A stretch of 47,394 nt of DNA. Source: an uncultured Winogradskyella sp. (GTDB lineage: Bacteria > Bacteroidota > Bacteroidia > Flavobacteriales > Flavobacteriaceae). The translations under genes and the position numbers were made by a program. Where the stretch lies: assembly GCA_905480385.1 (NCBI GenBank), contig CAJQQC010000017.1, positions 1 to 47,394 on the forward strand, in the 5' to 3' direction. Shown piece by piece: positions 10,901 to 17,438 of this stretch (position 1 is its first letter; each line of letters opens with the position of its first letter). The notes under the pieces are model-generated. The model did not search any database, was not told the DNA's origin, and saw only the letters and a list, made by a program, of their open reading frames with translations.

Positions 10901-12264
10901 TAGGCAATGCTTTCTTAGATATCGTAACGATGGTAAAACGTGTTGGTATTAATTACACGGAAAATAATGGAACCTATTTACCAGGTTATATCAATACTCC
11001 TGGGTTTTTAGGTACAATAAAACCAACATTAGGATTTACATTTGGAAGTCAAAGAGATATTAGGCAAACTGTAGCTCGAAATGGATGGTTAACATTATTT
11101 CCGGAATTTAACCAACAGTATACTACCAATACGGATAAACGATTAGATTATACTGCCAATTTAGAGCCTATGAAGGACTTAAAAATTGACTTAATTGGTT
11201 CTAGAAACTATCAAGAAAACTTTGCTGAGAACTTTATTGTTGAAGATAGAGATGGGGATGGCGAGCTAGACTATAATCCATTAACTCCAAACTCGTTTGG
11301 TAACTTTAATATTTCTACATCATTAATAAGTACAGCATTTGGTAAAAGTGATGCAAACCAATCTGCAGCTTTCGATGATTTTAGAGAAAATAGATTAATT
11401 GTTGCAAATAGACTAGCAACAGATTTCTATGGTAATTCTACATTTCCAACAGATGCAGAAGGCTTTCCTGTAGGTTTCGGTAAGAATAACCAAAAGGTAT
11501 TGCTGCCAGCATTCTTATCTGCTTATCAAGGTTCCAATCCCGACAAAGTAAGTCTAAGTGCTTTCAGAGATGTGCCGATTCCTAACTGGCAATTAAAGTA
11601 TACAGGATTGATGAAGTTACCTTGGTTTAGAAAAAACTTTAAGCGTTTCTCTTTACAACATGGGTATCGTTCGACTTACAGTATTAATCAATTTAGAACA
11701 AATTTAGATTACGACCCACAAAATCCTAACGAAGTTGATCAAGGTGGAAATTTTAAAAACGAAACGTTATATAGTAGTATTAACCTTGAAGAATCATTTA
11801 GCCCATTAGTTCGTATCGAGGCAACAATGAAAAATTCATTACAAGTTACTGCCGAGGTTAGAACAAGTCGTTTACTATTATTGAGTTTTGATAATAATTT
11901 AATGACTGAAGAGCAAAGTAAAGAATATACCCTAGGATTAGGCTACAGAATTAAAAACGTAAGACTTTTCAAAAAGTTAGGAGGAAATCGAGGAGGTAAT
12001 GTTAATAGTGATCTCAATTTATCGTTAGATGCTAACGTTAGAGATAATTTGACAATTATTAGATATTTAGATTTAGAAAACAACCAAATAACTGCAGGAC
12101 AAACCATTTGGGGAGCTAAGTTAAATGCAGAGTATGCAGTAAATAGAAATCTAACAGGTATTTTCTTCTTTGATTATTCTTTCTCAGATTTTGCAATTTC
12201 GACATCATTTCCACAAACATCAATAAGGTCTGGTTTTACATTAAGATATAATTTCGGAAATTAA
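4972..12264 (+). CDS. sprA: T9SS outer membrane translocon SprA (Sov)
   Basis: SprA is the outer-membrane pore of the type IX secretion system. In Flavobacterium johnsoniae it is a very large single-chain beta-barrel needed for gliding and for secretion of adhesins and enzymes. This 2430-residue protein is about the size of known SprA. It has a TTG start five bases after ruvA, an N-terminal signal peptide (hydrophobic stretch GLLLIGFLCFGITAA, cleavage after AAQ), long stretches rich in Asn, Asp and aromatic residues typical of barrel strands and loops, and a barrel-like end, FTLRYNFGN. A low-complexity basic, Asn-rich loop (RRNRTSQRNADGSRRNN) lies around residue 1945. The best start is not supported by any internal ATG before the signal peptide. 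Partners PorG and PorP appear elsewhere in the window. Confidence 0.96.
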   Translation: MNTTHNNNSFNLVKLKYGLLLIGFLCFGITAAQTNPAAQDSTKTTFTFGEIKLPKIGSIQSKYTYDPLLNRYIYNEKIGEFNVNYPLILTPEQFQKLLQREKLNAYYKEKIDAASGQKEGSEDAQKNLLPDFYVNSDFFETIFGGNTISVIPQGSVDVDLGVLFSQQDNPTFTPRNRSNFTFDFDQRISMSLTGTVGTRLQVNAQYDTERTFDFQNLVKLEYTPTEDDIIQKIEVGNVNMPLNSTLITGAQSLFGVKTELQFGKTKVTAVFSEQQSESRSVTAQGGGTLEEFEFFARDYDENRHFFLAQYFEQNYDKAMLTYPYLSTQVQVTRIEVWVTNRNNQTQNVRNVVALQDLGEVRIEDIGLDITPPNFINFNPNGNNPQGFPDNPNNNFDPTNIGGPNSELNDNVRDITNVQSGINIPVNEGFDYGILESARKLNQGQDYQLNTQLGYISLNQRLLNDEVLAVAFQYTVGGEVYQVGEFANDGVDATDVTVNPGNGNQVVNNQSLVLKMLKSAVTAVEEPIWNLMMKNIYDTGAFQLSQEDFRLNIFYTEASPLNYITPAVVNGVTVPFPELYDNNTNTTVDDTEIEETPLIRLFHLDRLNFNGDPQEGGDGFFDFVPNRTVIVQNGKIIFTKVQPFGEYLFDVLSDPNNLTEDYDNDASYNPNQEKYVYDLLYKSTKTQALEDSEKNKFQIKGRFKSSGGSGGIPIPFNAARGSVRVTANGQLLVEGVDYTVNYASGRVEILDEALKASNTPISVDVENNALFGQQTRRFTGINVEHQFNENFLLGGTLLNLNERPITQKANFDSEPINNTIFGINGNFATEVPFFTRLVNKLPNTDTDVASNFSVRGEFAYLAPGAPKGTNFDGEATAYIDDFEGTQGNIDLLSPFAWNLSSRPLDLGRIYSQGNEDALGIQNGFDRALLNWYTIDPIFYGTQRPSGITDDDVSNLYTRRVFIREIFPEIDLVQGQQAVINTLDLTYYPSERGPYNFDPTAANGQALNPNDSWAGITRQITSTDFEQANVEYIEFWVQDPFLDNPTGQGGKLTINLGNISEDVLKDGKKQFENGLPEDGNIDFLQNINLQTPYAVPQNQSLIYTFGTLGQERINQDVGYDGYDDLEEQDIVAFMSQQTGTALDFGADPSLDNYAYFLNTEGDIFQRYRSYNGFEGNTPDEFSQTNRGNTTQPDVEDINRDNTMNTINSYFEYEVDVTPTTLNANNPQINDVKVAPVTLPNGNTRDVTWYQFRLPISEPTRAVGGITDIRSVRFARLYLTDFTEQTVMRFATLDLVRSDWRRFTQDLDNNTTNNSANAEFNVAIIGIQENDGNYVIPPGVRREELNNNNNVIRQNEQSLVLEACDLEETDSRGVFKNISLDMRQYKKLRMFLHAQGQENQVLDDGELVAFIRLGNDFTDNFYQVEIPLLNSDLIPNGATSLERRIWPEENEINIPLELLQEIKSRGISTQTLANQDPTYYDVINDELSASPVAEFPSGGIANKRVAIKGNPNFGNVRVLMVGLKHSGKNRTPVCGEVWFNELRMSDLENEGGWAAIMSMDTNFADFATVSASGKRSTIGFGGLEQSPNERSREDVIGFDVVTNVKLGQLLPKKWGINLPLSYTHSEELITPQFDAFYNDLTLESRVDAAQSAEEAEQIERQSETYTKRRSINFIGVKKQRTNSEKLKRFYDVENLTFNYSNNKIESRDFEIERSLQQNIRAGVNYTYGFEPKKIEPFKKNDSLFTGKYWKILKDFNFNLLPTNFSINTDINRNFNSQKFREVALAGNNIGIEEVFRRNYTFDFQYAVNYNLTDNLSVNFTASNNNIVRNYFIDDRLNGRQDPELDIWDGFFDVGDPNIQNQQILLNYELPLNKIPILSFLQSTYTYNSDFRWQKGSDLNLDFPFENPDGSFSNFNLGNSIQNSNTHTLNTTLNMESLYKELGIKKANNTRRNRTSQRNADGSRRNNTQNTPKKNNTGKKIGNAFLDIVTMVKRVGINYTENNGTYLPGYINTPGFLGTIKPTLGFTFGSQRDIRQTVARNGWLTLFPEFNQQYTTNTDKRLDYTANLEPMKDLKIDLIGSRNYQENFAENFIVEDRDGDGELDYNPLTPNSFGNFNISTSLISTAFGKSDANQSAAFDDFRENRLIVANRLATDFYGNSTFPTDAEGFPVGFGKNNQKVLLPAFLSAYQGSNPDKVSLSAFRDVPIPNWQLKYTGLMKLPWFRKNFKRFSLQHGYRSTYSINQFRTNLDYDPQNPNEVDQGGNFKNETLYSSINLEESFSPLVRIEATMKNSLQVTAEVRTSRLLLLSFDNNLMTEEQSKEYTLGLGYRIKNVRLFKKLGGNRGGNVNSDLNLSLDANVRDNLTIIRYLDLENNQITAGQTIWGAKLNAEYAVNRNLTGIFFFDYSFSDFAISTSFPQTSIRSGFTLRYNFGN

Positions 12265-12265
12265 T

Positions 12266-12297
12266 TTTGAAAATAGTATTTTAAAAAATTACTTTTG
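12266..12297 (+). promoter_or_regulatory. Bacteroidota-type promoter of gcvH
   Basis: TTTG at 12266-12269, a 20-nt spacer, then TACTTTTG at 12290-12297. This is an almost ideal -33/-7 pair. It begins just after the sprA stop and ends 28 nt before the gcvH ATG, so gcvH does not depend on read-through from sprA. Confidence 0.65.
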
Positions 12298-12325
12298 TTG
12301 ATATAAAAAAATTAATAATAGTGCC

Positions 12326-12706
12326 ATGAATATTCCAGCAGATTTAAAATACACTAAAGACCACGAGTGGGTTAAAGTTGAAGGTGATACCGTAACAGTT
12401 GGTATTACTGATTTTGCACAAGGCGAACTCGGAGATATTGTTTATGTAGAGGTTGAGACTCTTGATGAAACTTTAGATATCGAAGAAGTTTTTGGTACTG
12501 TTGAGGCTGTAAAAACGGTGTCAGATTTATTCTTACCATTAAGTGGTGAGGTAACAGAGTTTAACGGGACACTTGAGGATGAACCAGAATTAGTAAATAC
12601 TGACCCTTATGGAGCAGGTTGGATGATTAAACTTAAATTTTCTGACGCAAGTCAATTAGAAGGTTTAATGTCTGCTGACGACTACAAAGCCCTTATTGGT
12701 GCTTAA
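12326..12706 (+). CDS. gcvH: Glycine cleavage system H protein
   Basis: GcvH is the lipoylated carrier protein that shuttles the methylamine group between the P, T and L proteins of the glycine cleavage complex. The 126-residue product has the usual length and the lipoyl-lysine motif VEAVKTVSD with the modified lysine at position 63. The start [16 protein letters not shown] is typical of the family. No other gcv genes are nearby, so it works with enzymes encoded elsewhere. Its last codons overlap the start of the VanZ-like gene. Confidence 0.98.
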   Translation: MNIPADLKYTKDHEWVKVEGDTVTVGITDFAQGELGDIVYVEVETLDETLDIEEVFGTVEAVKTVSDLFLPLSGEVTEFNGTLEDEPELVNTDPYGAGWMIKLKFSDASQLEGLMSADDYKALIGA

Positions 12707-13076
12707 GAATAGAAAATTCTACTTCTTCATTGCACTTACATATACAATAGTCCTATTGTATTTTAGTTTGGGAGATATCTCTGGTGTTTTACCAGATACA
12801 AACATTAAATTCCAAGATAAAATTTTACATTTTCTAGCCTATTTAATCCTTTCTATTTTATGGGGTTATTATGCTATTCTGTTAAAAACTAAAAATGCAA
12901 TTATTTATAGTTTTCTGGCAACACTCATTTTTGGTGTTATTCTAGAATTAGTCCAAGAAGTTGTTAATCCATTACGTGATTACGACATCTTAGATTTGTT
13001 AGCTAACTGTATTGGTATTATGTTTGGTACAGTTGTTGTGATTTGGTACAATAGAAAACTTAAGTTAAAATCTTAA
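12696..13076 (+). CDS. VanZ-like membrane protein
   Basis: A 126-residue integral membrane protein of the VanZ-like family, whose distant founder VanZ gives low-level teicoplanin resistance. The function of most members is unknown. Visible family features are a hydrophobic first segment (residues 8-27), the DKILHFLAY motif, GVILELVQE and the later [14 protein letters not shown] segment, with about four membrane spans. It starts at TTG 12696 or at GTG 12699, one codon later; both overlap the end of gcvH, so it is probably translationally coupled. No resistance genes are nearby, so an antibiotic role should not be assumed. Confidence 0.85.
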   Translation: MVLKNRKFYFFIALTYTIVLLYFSLGDISGVLPDTNIKFQDKILHFLAYLILSILWGYYAILLKTKNAIIYSFLATLIFGVILELVQEVVNPLRDYDILDLLANCIGIMFGTVVVIWYNRKLKLKS

Positions 13077-13083
13077 TATCCCT

Positions 13084-13114
13084 TGTTTTTTTAAGTAATA
13101 TTTAATTAAATTAG
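13084..13114 (+). promoter_or_regulatory. Possible promoter of the first TonB-like gene
   Basis: TTG at 13084-13086, a 20-nt spacer and TAAATTAG at 13107-13114. The -7 box differs from TAnnTTTG at one position. It lies 20 nt before the ATG at 13135. The spacing is right but the box is imperfect. Confidence 0.35.
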
Positions 13115-13134
13115 CATCTTACAATTTAAAAATT

Positions 13135-13860
13135 ATGGAACCTAAAAAGAATCCAAAATCAGACGTCAGTCGTAACAGCTCACTTTTTTTCGCTGTTGGT
13201 TTAGTATTAATGTTATTAGTTACAAATTTAGCTATTAACTATAAGAGTTATGACAAAAGTGACATCGCTTTAGATGGTCTTAACCTAGATGATGAGCTCG
13301 ACGAAGAAGTGCCAATCACTGAGCAAATTGTTACACCGCCACCGCCACCGCCACCGCCACCAGTTGCTCCAGTAGAAATTGAGGTTGTTGAAGATGAAGA
13401 AGAGGTAGAAGAAACTGTAATAGAATCTACAGAAACAGAACAAGACGCTGAAATCGTTGAGGTAGATGAAGTAGTAGTAGATGAGGTAGAAGAAGATTTG
13501 GAAGTACCGTTTGCAGTAATTGAAAATGTACCTGTTTTTCCTGGTTGTGAAAAGAAAAAAGGCAATGCTGCTAAGAAAAAATGTATGTCTGAAAAAGTGG
13601 CAAAGTTTGTAAACAAAAAATTTAATACAGATTTAGCAGGTGATTTAGGGTTGTCTGGAAGACAACGCATAAGTGTATTCTTTAAAATAGATAAAACCGG
13701 TAGAATTGTAAATGTGGGAGCAAGAGCGCCGCACCCTGGATTAGAAAAAGAAGCAAAACGCGTTATTAATTTATTACCAAAAATGTTGCCAGGTAAGCAA
13801 AGAGGTAAAGCTGTAACTGTACCTTATTCTTTACCAATACTTTTCCAAGTACAAGATTAG
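13135..13860 (+). CDS. TonB-like energy transducer, proline-rich
   Basis: A TonB-family protein that would couple the proton-motive force of the inner membrane to outer membrane receptors. The 241 residues run: short cytoplasmic start, one membrane anchor (about 18-37), a polyproline stretch of nine prolines (residues 68-76), a very acidic Glu/Val-rich linker (about 80-120), and a C-terminal TonB-C-like domain (about 130-240) containing PVFPGCE, a second cysteine in KKKC, and KIDKTGRI. TonB linkers are more often Pro/Lys-rich, so the acidic linker is notable. The proline tract is encoded by a perfect hexanucleotide repeat. The next gene encodes a paralogue. No ExbB/ExbD genes are nearby, so the motor must come from elsewhere. 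Confidence 0.85.
   Translation: MEPKKNPKSDVSRNSSLFFAVGLVLMLLVTNLAINYKSYDKSDIALDGLNLDDELDEEVPITEQIVTPPPPPPPPPVAPVEIEVVEDEEEVEETVIESTETEQDAEIVEVDEVVVDEVEEDLEVPFAVIENVPVFPGCEKKKGNAAKKKCMSEKVAKFVNKKFNTDLAGDLGLSGRQRISVFFKIDKTGRIVNVGARAPHPGLEKEAKRVINLLPKMLPGKQRGKAVTVPYSLPILFQVQD
13336..13359 (+). repeat. Hexanucleotide microsatellite (CCGCCA)x4 in the TonB-like gene
   Basis: Four perfect CCGCCA units encode eight prolines of the polyproline rod, followed by a ninth proline codon. Loss or gain of a unit by slippage would keep the reading frame and change the rod length by two residues. Confidence 0.8.
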
Positions 13861-13881
13861 ATTAATAAATTTCTAAATATT

Positions 13882-13920
13882 AAAAATCCCGTTCAAAATT
13901 AATTGGACGGGATTTTTGTT
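13882..13920 (+). terminator. Intrinsic terminator after the first TonB-like gene
   Basis: A 13-bp stem (13882-13894 with 13905-13917, one G-T pair) around a 10-nt loop. The right arm ends in a T run. It lies 21 nt after the stop codon. Confidence 0.85.
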
Positions 13921-13971
13921 TTCAAACTAATTACACTTTTAATAAAAATTAAGATACTGTAAATAAGTTCT

Positions 13972-13987
13972 TGGTATTCTATTTGTG
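13972..13987 (+). promoter_or_regulatory. Sigma-54-like -24/-12 element before the second TonB-like gene
   Basis: TGGTAT (13972-13977), five bases, then TTGTG (13983-13987). Compared with the sigma-54 consensus TGGCAC-N5-TTGCA it keeps the GG dinucleotide and the exact spacing but has TTGT instead of TTGC. It ends 27 nt before the ATG at 14015. Two similar elements occur elsewhere in the window on the other strand. Confidence 0.35.
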
Positions 13988-14014
13988 ATATTAACATTTT
14001 AATTTTCAAATATT

Positions 14015-14809
14015 ATGAAAAAACAAAATCAAAACATCAATAGCGCTGGTCAGAGCAGTATTGAAGTGAGAAAATCTCAAAAACATGAGGTTAATTTACA
14101 AAAAAACTCCACACTTTATTTTCAAATTGGGTTAATCCTATGCTTATTAGGAACATTCGCCCTTTTTGAAATGGAGTTTGAGAGTAAGGTTTACAGACCT
14201 GAAACAGCTAAAGTAGTGCCACCAGAGATTGATTATCCAATAGACAAATTTAAAGTTTATGAACCTAAAGCTAAAGTAGAACCTAAACAGAAAGCACCTA
14301 GTGAAAAGATTATCGACAAAATAAAAGAAGTTGATAATACTGTTACTACTGAAGAAAAAAAGTTGTTTACTTCAGAGGATAAGCCAACGACAAATAAGCC
14401 CGTGAACCCTGATGATTTTCCACCTGTAGAGCCACCTACAGATGGTAGTGATTTCAACATAATAAACGTAGAATTTGTTCCAATATTCCCAGGATGCGAA
14501 AAGTATGAGCTTAACTCAGAACGTAAGAAATGTCTAAACGAAAAGATGAATCGACTCGTAAAACGTAAATTTAATTCTGGTATTGCTAATGGTTATGGGT
14601 TATCAGGAGCGCAACGCATCTACGTAAATTTTAAGGTAGATAAAACAGGAAATATCACAGATATTCATACAAGAGCAGCACATCCAAAACTAGAAAAAGA
14701 AGCATTAAAGGTTGCTAATAAAATTCCTAAAATGGTACCCGGTAAAATGGGAACTAAACCAGTAAATGTTTTATATACATTACCAATTACATTTAAAGTA
14801 GAAAATTAA
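14015..14809 (+). CDS. TonB-like energy transducer, second paralogue
   Basis: A 264-residue TonB-family protein paralogous to the gene before it. It has a cytoplasmic start with a basic and polar stretch, one membrane anchor (about 34-52, LYFQIGLILCLLGTFALF), a Lys/Pro-rich linker (about 60-145), and a TonB-C-like domain (about 150-262) with PIFPGCE, the paired cysteine in RKKC, KVDKTGNI and the closing PITFKV. Unlike its neighbour it has a basic rather than acidic linker and no polyproline tract. Terminators bracket it on both sides, so it forms its own transcription unit, possibly driven by the -24/-12 element upstream. Its receptor partner is unknown. Confidence 0.85.
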   Translation: MKKQNQNINSAGQSSIEVRKSQKHEVNLQKNSTLYFQIGLILCLLGTFALFEMEFESKVYRPETAKVVPPEIDYPIDKFKVYEPKAKVEPKQKAPSEKIIDKIKEVDNTVTTEEKKLFTSEDKPTTNKPVNPDDFPPVEPPTDGSDFNIINVEFVPIFPGCEKYELNSERKKCLNEKMNRLVKRKFNSGIANGYGLSGAQRIYVNFKVDKTGNITDIHTRAAHPKLEKEALKVANKIPKMVPGKMGTKPVNVLYTLPITFKVEN

Positions 14810-14835
14810 TTGCATCCATCATAAATCGAGCAGTG

Positions 14836-14877
14836 AACCGTTATTGAAAAATAGCGGTTTTTGTTTTTTATGTCCCA
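14836..14877 (+). terminator. Intrinsic terminator after the second TonB-like gene
   Basis: AACCGTTATT (14836-14845) pairs with AATAGCGGTT (14850-14859), with one G-T pair, around a 4-nt loop, followed by a T-rich tract. It lies 26 nt after the stop codon. Confidence 0.85.
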
Positions 14878-14922
14878 TTAAAAAAATAGTATCTTTCGAT
14901 TGTAAATTACGGTATCACACCT

Positions 14923-17037
14923 ATGAAATATATATTCGTTTTAGTTGTTTTTTTATTCAGTATTAAAGGATTTTCTCAAACCGAAATCAATTACCAAAAA
15001 TCACCAGTTTTTCCTGGATGTGAAACCAAGCCGTTTGATGGTTTAAAAGAGTGTTTCCGGTTTCAGCTGCATAATTTCATTTTTGAAAATTTCAAGATTC
15101 CTGATAATATAATGAATGAAGGTTATAAAGGCGAAGTCAAACTTCTTTTCGAGGTCGATAAAGAAGGCAAGTTCCAAATCATATTTGTCGACGCCGCTTA
15201 CGATGAATTAAAAATAGAAACCCAGCGTGTTTTTGATGTGTTACCAATAATCACCCCTGCGATGTATGAAGGTAAGCCAACATATGTGCAATATTCTACC
15301 AAAATCAATATTCCTCTATCAAGTCATTCTGATATTGATTTAAAAGATGATGCAACAAAAGAAGATAAAAATAAGGTTAAAGACCAAGATTTGAATGCAG
15401 TTGTGTCTAACGAAATAGACAGTATTAATAATTCTTTGCAACCATATAATAAGGCAGAATATAGTAGTCAGCTAAACATTCCGTTTACACATACATACTA
15501 TGCGCGTTTCGATAGAAATATGAATGCAATAGGGACCAATACGCATACAGCAGCAAAACCATTTTTATATAATGACGTAGCAGGGTATTACGATTTTAAA
15601 GTAGAAAAAGAAGAGTTATCTAAAAATGCTGAATCGTGGTTAGGACGAAAATTATGGGACGAGCATTTAGTGCAATTACAAAGCAAAGATTACTGGTTTA
15701 CGATTGACCCAATTTTTGATTTACAAGTAGGAAATGATTCTGAAGGTGGCTCCACATATAACAATACTCGAGGTGTTTTTATTCAGGCTGGACTTGGTAA
15801 GAAATTTAATTTCACAACATCATTTTACGAGAGTCAAGGACGATTTGCACAATATTTTAATGAATATGCCGAGAGCTTAAAAGCCTTTGGTCCTGATCCA
15901 GCAATTATTCCAGGTCGTGGTATTGGTAAACGTTTTAAAGACGATAGTTACGACTACCCAGTTGCAGAAGCTTATTTGTCATATTCACCAACCAACTTTT
16001 TAAACATTCAGTTTGGATATGGTAAGAATTTTATTGGTGAAGGTTACCGTTCTTTATTTCAAAGTGATGTGGCAAGCCCATCGACATTTTTAAAAACCAA
16101 TTTAAAATTCTGGAAAATAAAATATACAAGTACATGGATGTGGAATAAAGATGTCCGTGACCAAGTGGTGCTTCCAGATGGGTCTTTTTTAACTAAATAT
16201 GTGGCAAATCATTACCTGAGTTGGAATGTTTCCAAACGTTTAAACTTAGGATTTTTTGAGTCAGTAGTTTGGTCTAATCAAAACGACAGAGGTTTTGATG
16301 CAAGCTATCTCAATCCTATTATATTTTTGAGAGCAGCAGAATTTAATTCAGGTCAAGATGCAGGTAATGCTATTTTAGGTTTGTCGGCAAAGTATAAATG
16401 GAATAATAAAGTAAATCTTTACGGTCAATTTTTAATAGACGAATTTTCAATTTCGGATGTCACAGGAGGAGATAAAAGTTGGAAAAACAAGTTTGGTTTT
16501 CAGTTAGGTGCTAAATATTATAATGCGTTTAATGTGGATGGATTATTACTCCAAGCTGAGTATAACCAAGTACGTCCATATACTTACTCTCACAATACAG
16601 TAGTTTTAAATTATGCACACAACAACCAGCCGCTAGCACATTTATGGGGCGCTAATTTTAGAGAATTGGTAATAATTGGGCGTTACAATTATAAGCGTTG
16701 GTTTGCAGACGCGAAGCTTATTTTTGGTGAACGTGGCTTTAGTTTTAATGATGGTGTAGACAATGCGTATTATGGCGGTAATATTTTCGGAAACGAAAAC
16801 GACAGACCGTCTGACACAGGTATAGAGATTGGTCAAGGTAATAAAACTAATGTTTTTCATGGTGAGTTAATGGCCGGTTACATAATTAACCCAGTGAGTA
16901 ATCTCAGACTATTTGCAAATATTAATTACCGTAACTTTGATCCAACAGTAATAACCAATACGACCAATCGTACCAATACAACCTGGTTTAATTTAGGTAT
17001 TCGTACCGATTTGTTTAATTGGTATAATGATTTTTAA
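14923..17037 (+). CDS. RemB-like outer membrane protein with N-terminal TonB-C-like domain
   Basis: A 704-residue exported protein. A signal peptide (residues 1-19, ending KGFSQ) is followed by a TonB-C-like domain (about 24-130: PVFPGCETKPFDGLKECF, FEVDKEGKF, INIPLS) matching the two preceding TonB-like proteins. A spacer (about 132-170) leads to a long region of aromatic-rich alternating strands (about 175-704) that looks like an outer membrane beta-barrel ending in WYNDF. The barrel part resembles proteins annotated as gliding motility protein RemB in flavobacteria, which I recall rather than verified. Unlike TonB it has no inner-membrane anchor, so the TonB-C-like domain would sit in the periplasm attached to an outer membrane protein. 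A Wzi-type capsule-assembly barrel is an alternative. Confidence 0.65.
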   Translation: MKYIFVLVVFLFSIKGFSQTEINYQKSPVFPGCETKPFDGLKECFRFQLHNFIFENFKIPDNIMNEGYKGEVKLLFEVDKEGKFQIIFVDAAYDELKIETQRVFDVLPIITPAMYEGKPTYVQYSTKINIPLSSHSDIDLKDDATKEDKNKVKDQDLNAVVSNEIDSINNSLQPYNKAEYSSQLNIPFTHTYYARFDRNMNAIGTNTHTAAKPFLYNDVAGYYDFKVEKEELSKNAESWLGRKLWDEHLVQLQSKDYWFTIDPIFDLQVGNDSEGGSTYNNTRGVFIQAGLGKKFNFTTSFYESQGRFAQYFNEYAESLKAFGPDPAIIPGRGIGKRFKDDSYDYPVAEAYLSYSPTNFLNIQFGYGKNFIGEGYRSLFQSDVASPSTFLKTNLKFWKIKYTSTWMWNKDVRDQVVLPDGSFLTKYVANHYLSWNVSKRLNLGFFESVVWSNQNDRGFDASYLNPIIFLRAAEFNSGQDAGNAILGLSAKYKWNNKVNLYGQFLIDEFSISDVTGGDKSWKNKFGFQLGAKYYNAFNVDGLLLQAEYNQVRPYTYSHNTVVLNYAHNNQPLAHLWGANFRELVIIGRYNYKRWFADAKLIFGERGFSFNDGVDNAYYGGNIFGNENDRPSDTGIEIGQGNKTNVFHGELMAGYIINPVSNLRLFANINYRNFDPTVITNTTNRTNTTWFNLGIRTDLFNWYNDF

Positions 17038-17039
17038 AA

Positions 17040-17258
17040 ATGTATAAAAAAATCATTGGATATACTCTGATAATATTGGGATTGTTGTGCTTTTTAGTAG
17101 TGGGCGGAGGTTCTATGAGATTCAGGAATAGAACAGTAAATTTGCATAATTCATTAACTGAGGATATTTTGACTATTATTCTTATTTTATTAATTCCAGT
17201 AGTAGGTTATTTTTTAATGAAATTTGGTTTCAAAATGTTAGAAAACAGTAAAGGATAA
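17040..17258 (+). CDS. Small two-span membrane protein, unknown function
   Basis: A 72-residue protein I do not recognise. Two hydrophobic segments (about 5-24 and 46-68) are separated by a short polar loop containing MRFRNRTVNLHN. The ATG lies two bases after the stop of the RemB-like gene, so it is likely co-transcribed and perhaps translationally coupled. The tight linkage is the main argument that it is real. Confidence 0.6.
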   Translation: MYKKIIGYTLIILGLLCFLVVGGGSMRFRNRTVNLHNSLTEDILTIILILLIPVVGYFLMKFGFKMLENSKG

Positions 17259-17387
17259 TTTTTTTGTCCTAGATTAAGAGCAATTTTATTTTACCATTAA
17301 ATTCTGATAAAAAGTAACTCGTATTAGCTCATAAACAACCATTCTTGCATAAAACGATTTCAAATAAAGAATAACTGTTCTTTTACG

Positions 17388-17418
17388 TTGTTCGTAATCA
17401 ATTTTCAAGTTATCTTTG
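17388..17418 (+). promoter_or_regulatory. Bacteroidota-type promoter of the oxidase operon
   Basis: TTG at 17388-17390, a 20-nt spacer and TATCTTTG at 17411-17418. This is a full match to the -33/-7 consensus. It falls inside an upstream in-frame extension of the haem O synthase reading frame, which argues that translation begins downstream of it. The roughly 150 bases before it (17259-17387) contain no gene or hairpin that I can see. Confidence 0.65.
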
Positions 17419-17438
17419 CAGTCGCAAATAATATAGTA

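Noticed and set aside
12317-12324. GTGCCA before gcvH as a reverse sigma-54 -24 half
   Set aside because: It would point back into sprA, and no TTGC-like -12 half lies at the required distance.
12696-13076. Glycopeptide resistance role for the VanZ-like gene
   Set aside because: The VanZ-like family is broad, and no van ligase, dehydrogenase or two-component genes are nearby.
13248-13670. 140-codon - strand frame opposite the first TonB-like gene
   Set aside because: Ser/Thr/Gly homopolymers come directly from reading the acidic linker and CCGCCA repeat backwards.
14890-14897. TATCTTTC as a -7 box for the RemB-like gene
   Set aside because: The last base is wrong and the nearest TTG is 26 nt away, outside the usual 19-21 nt spacing. 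It may contribute but I do not list it.
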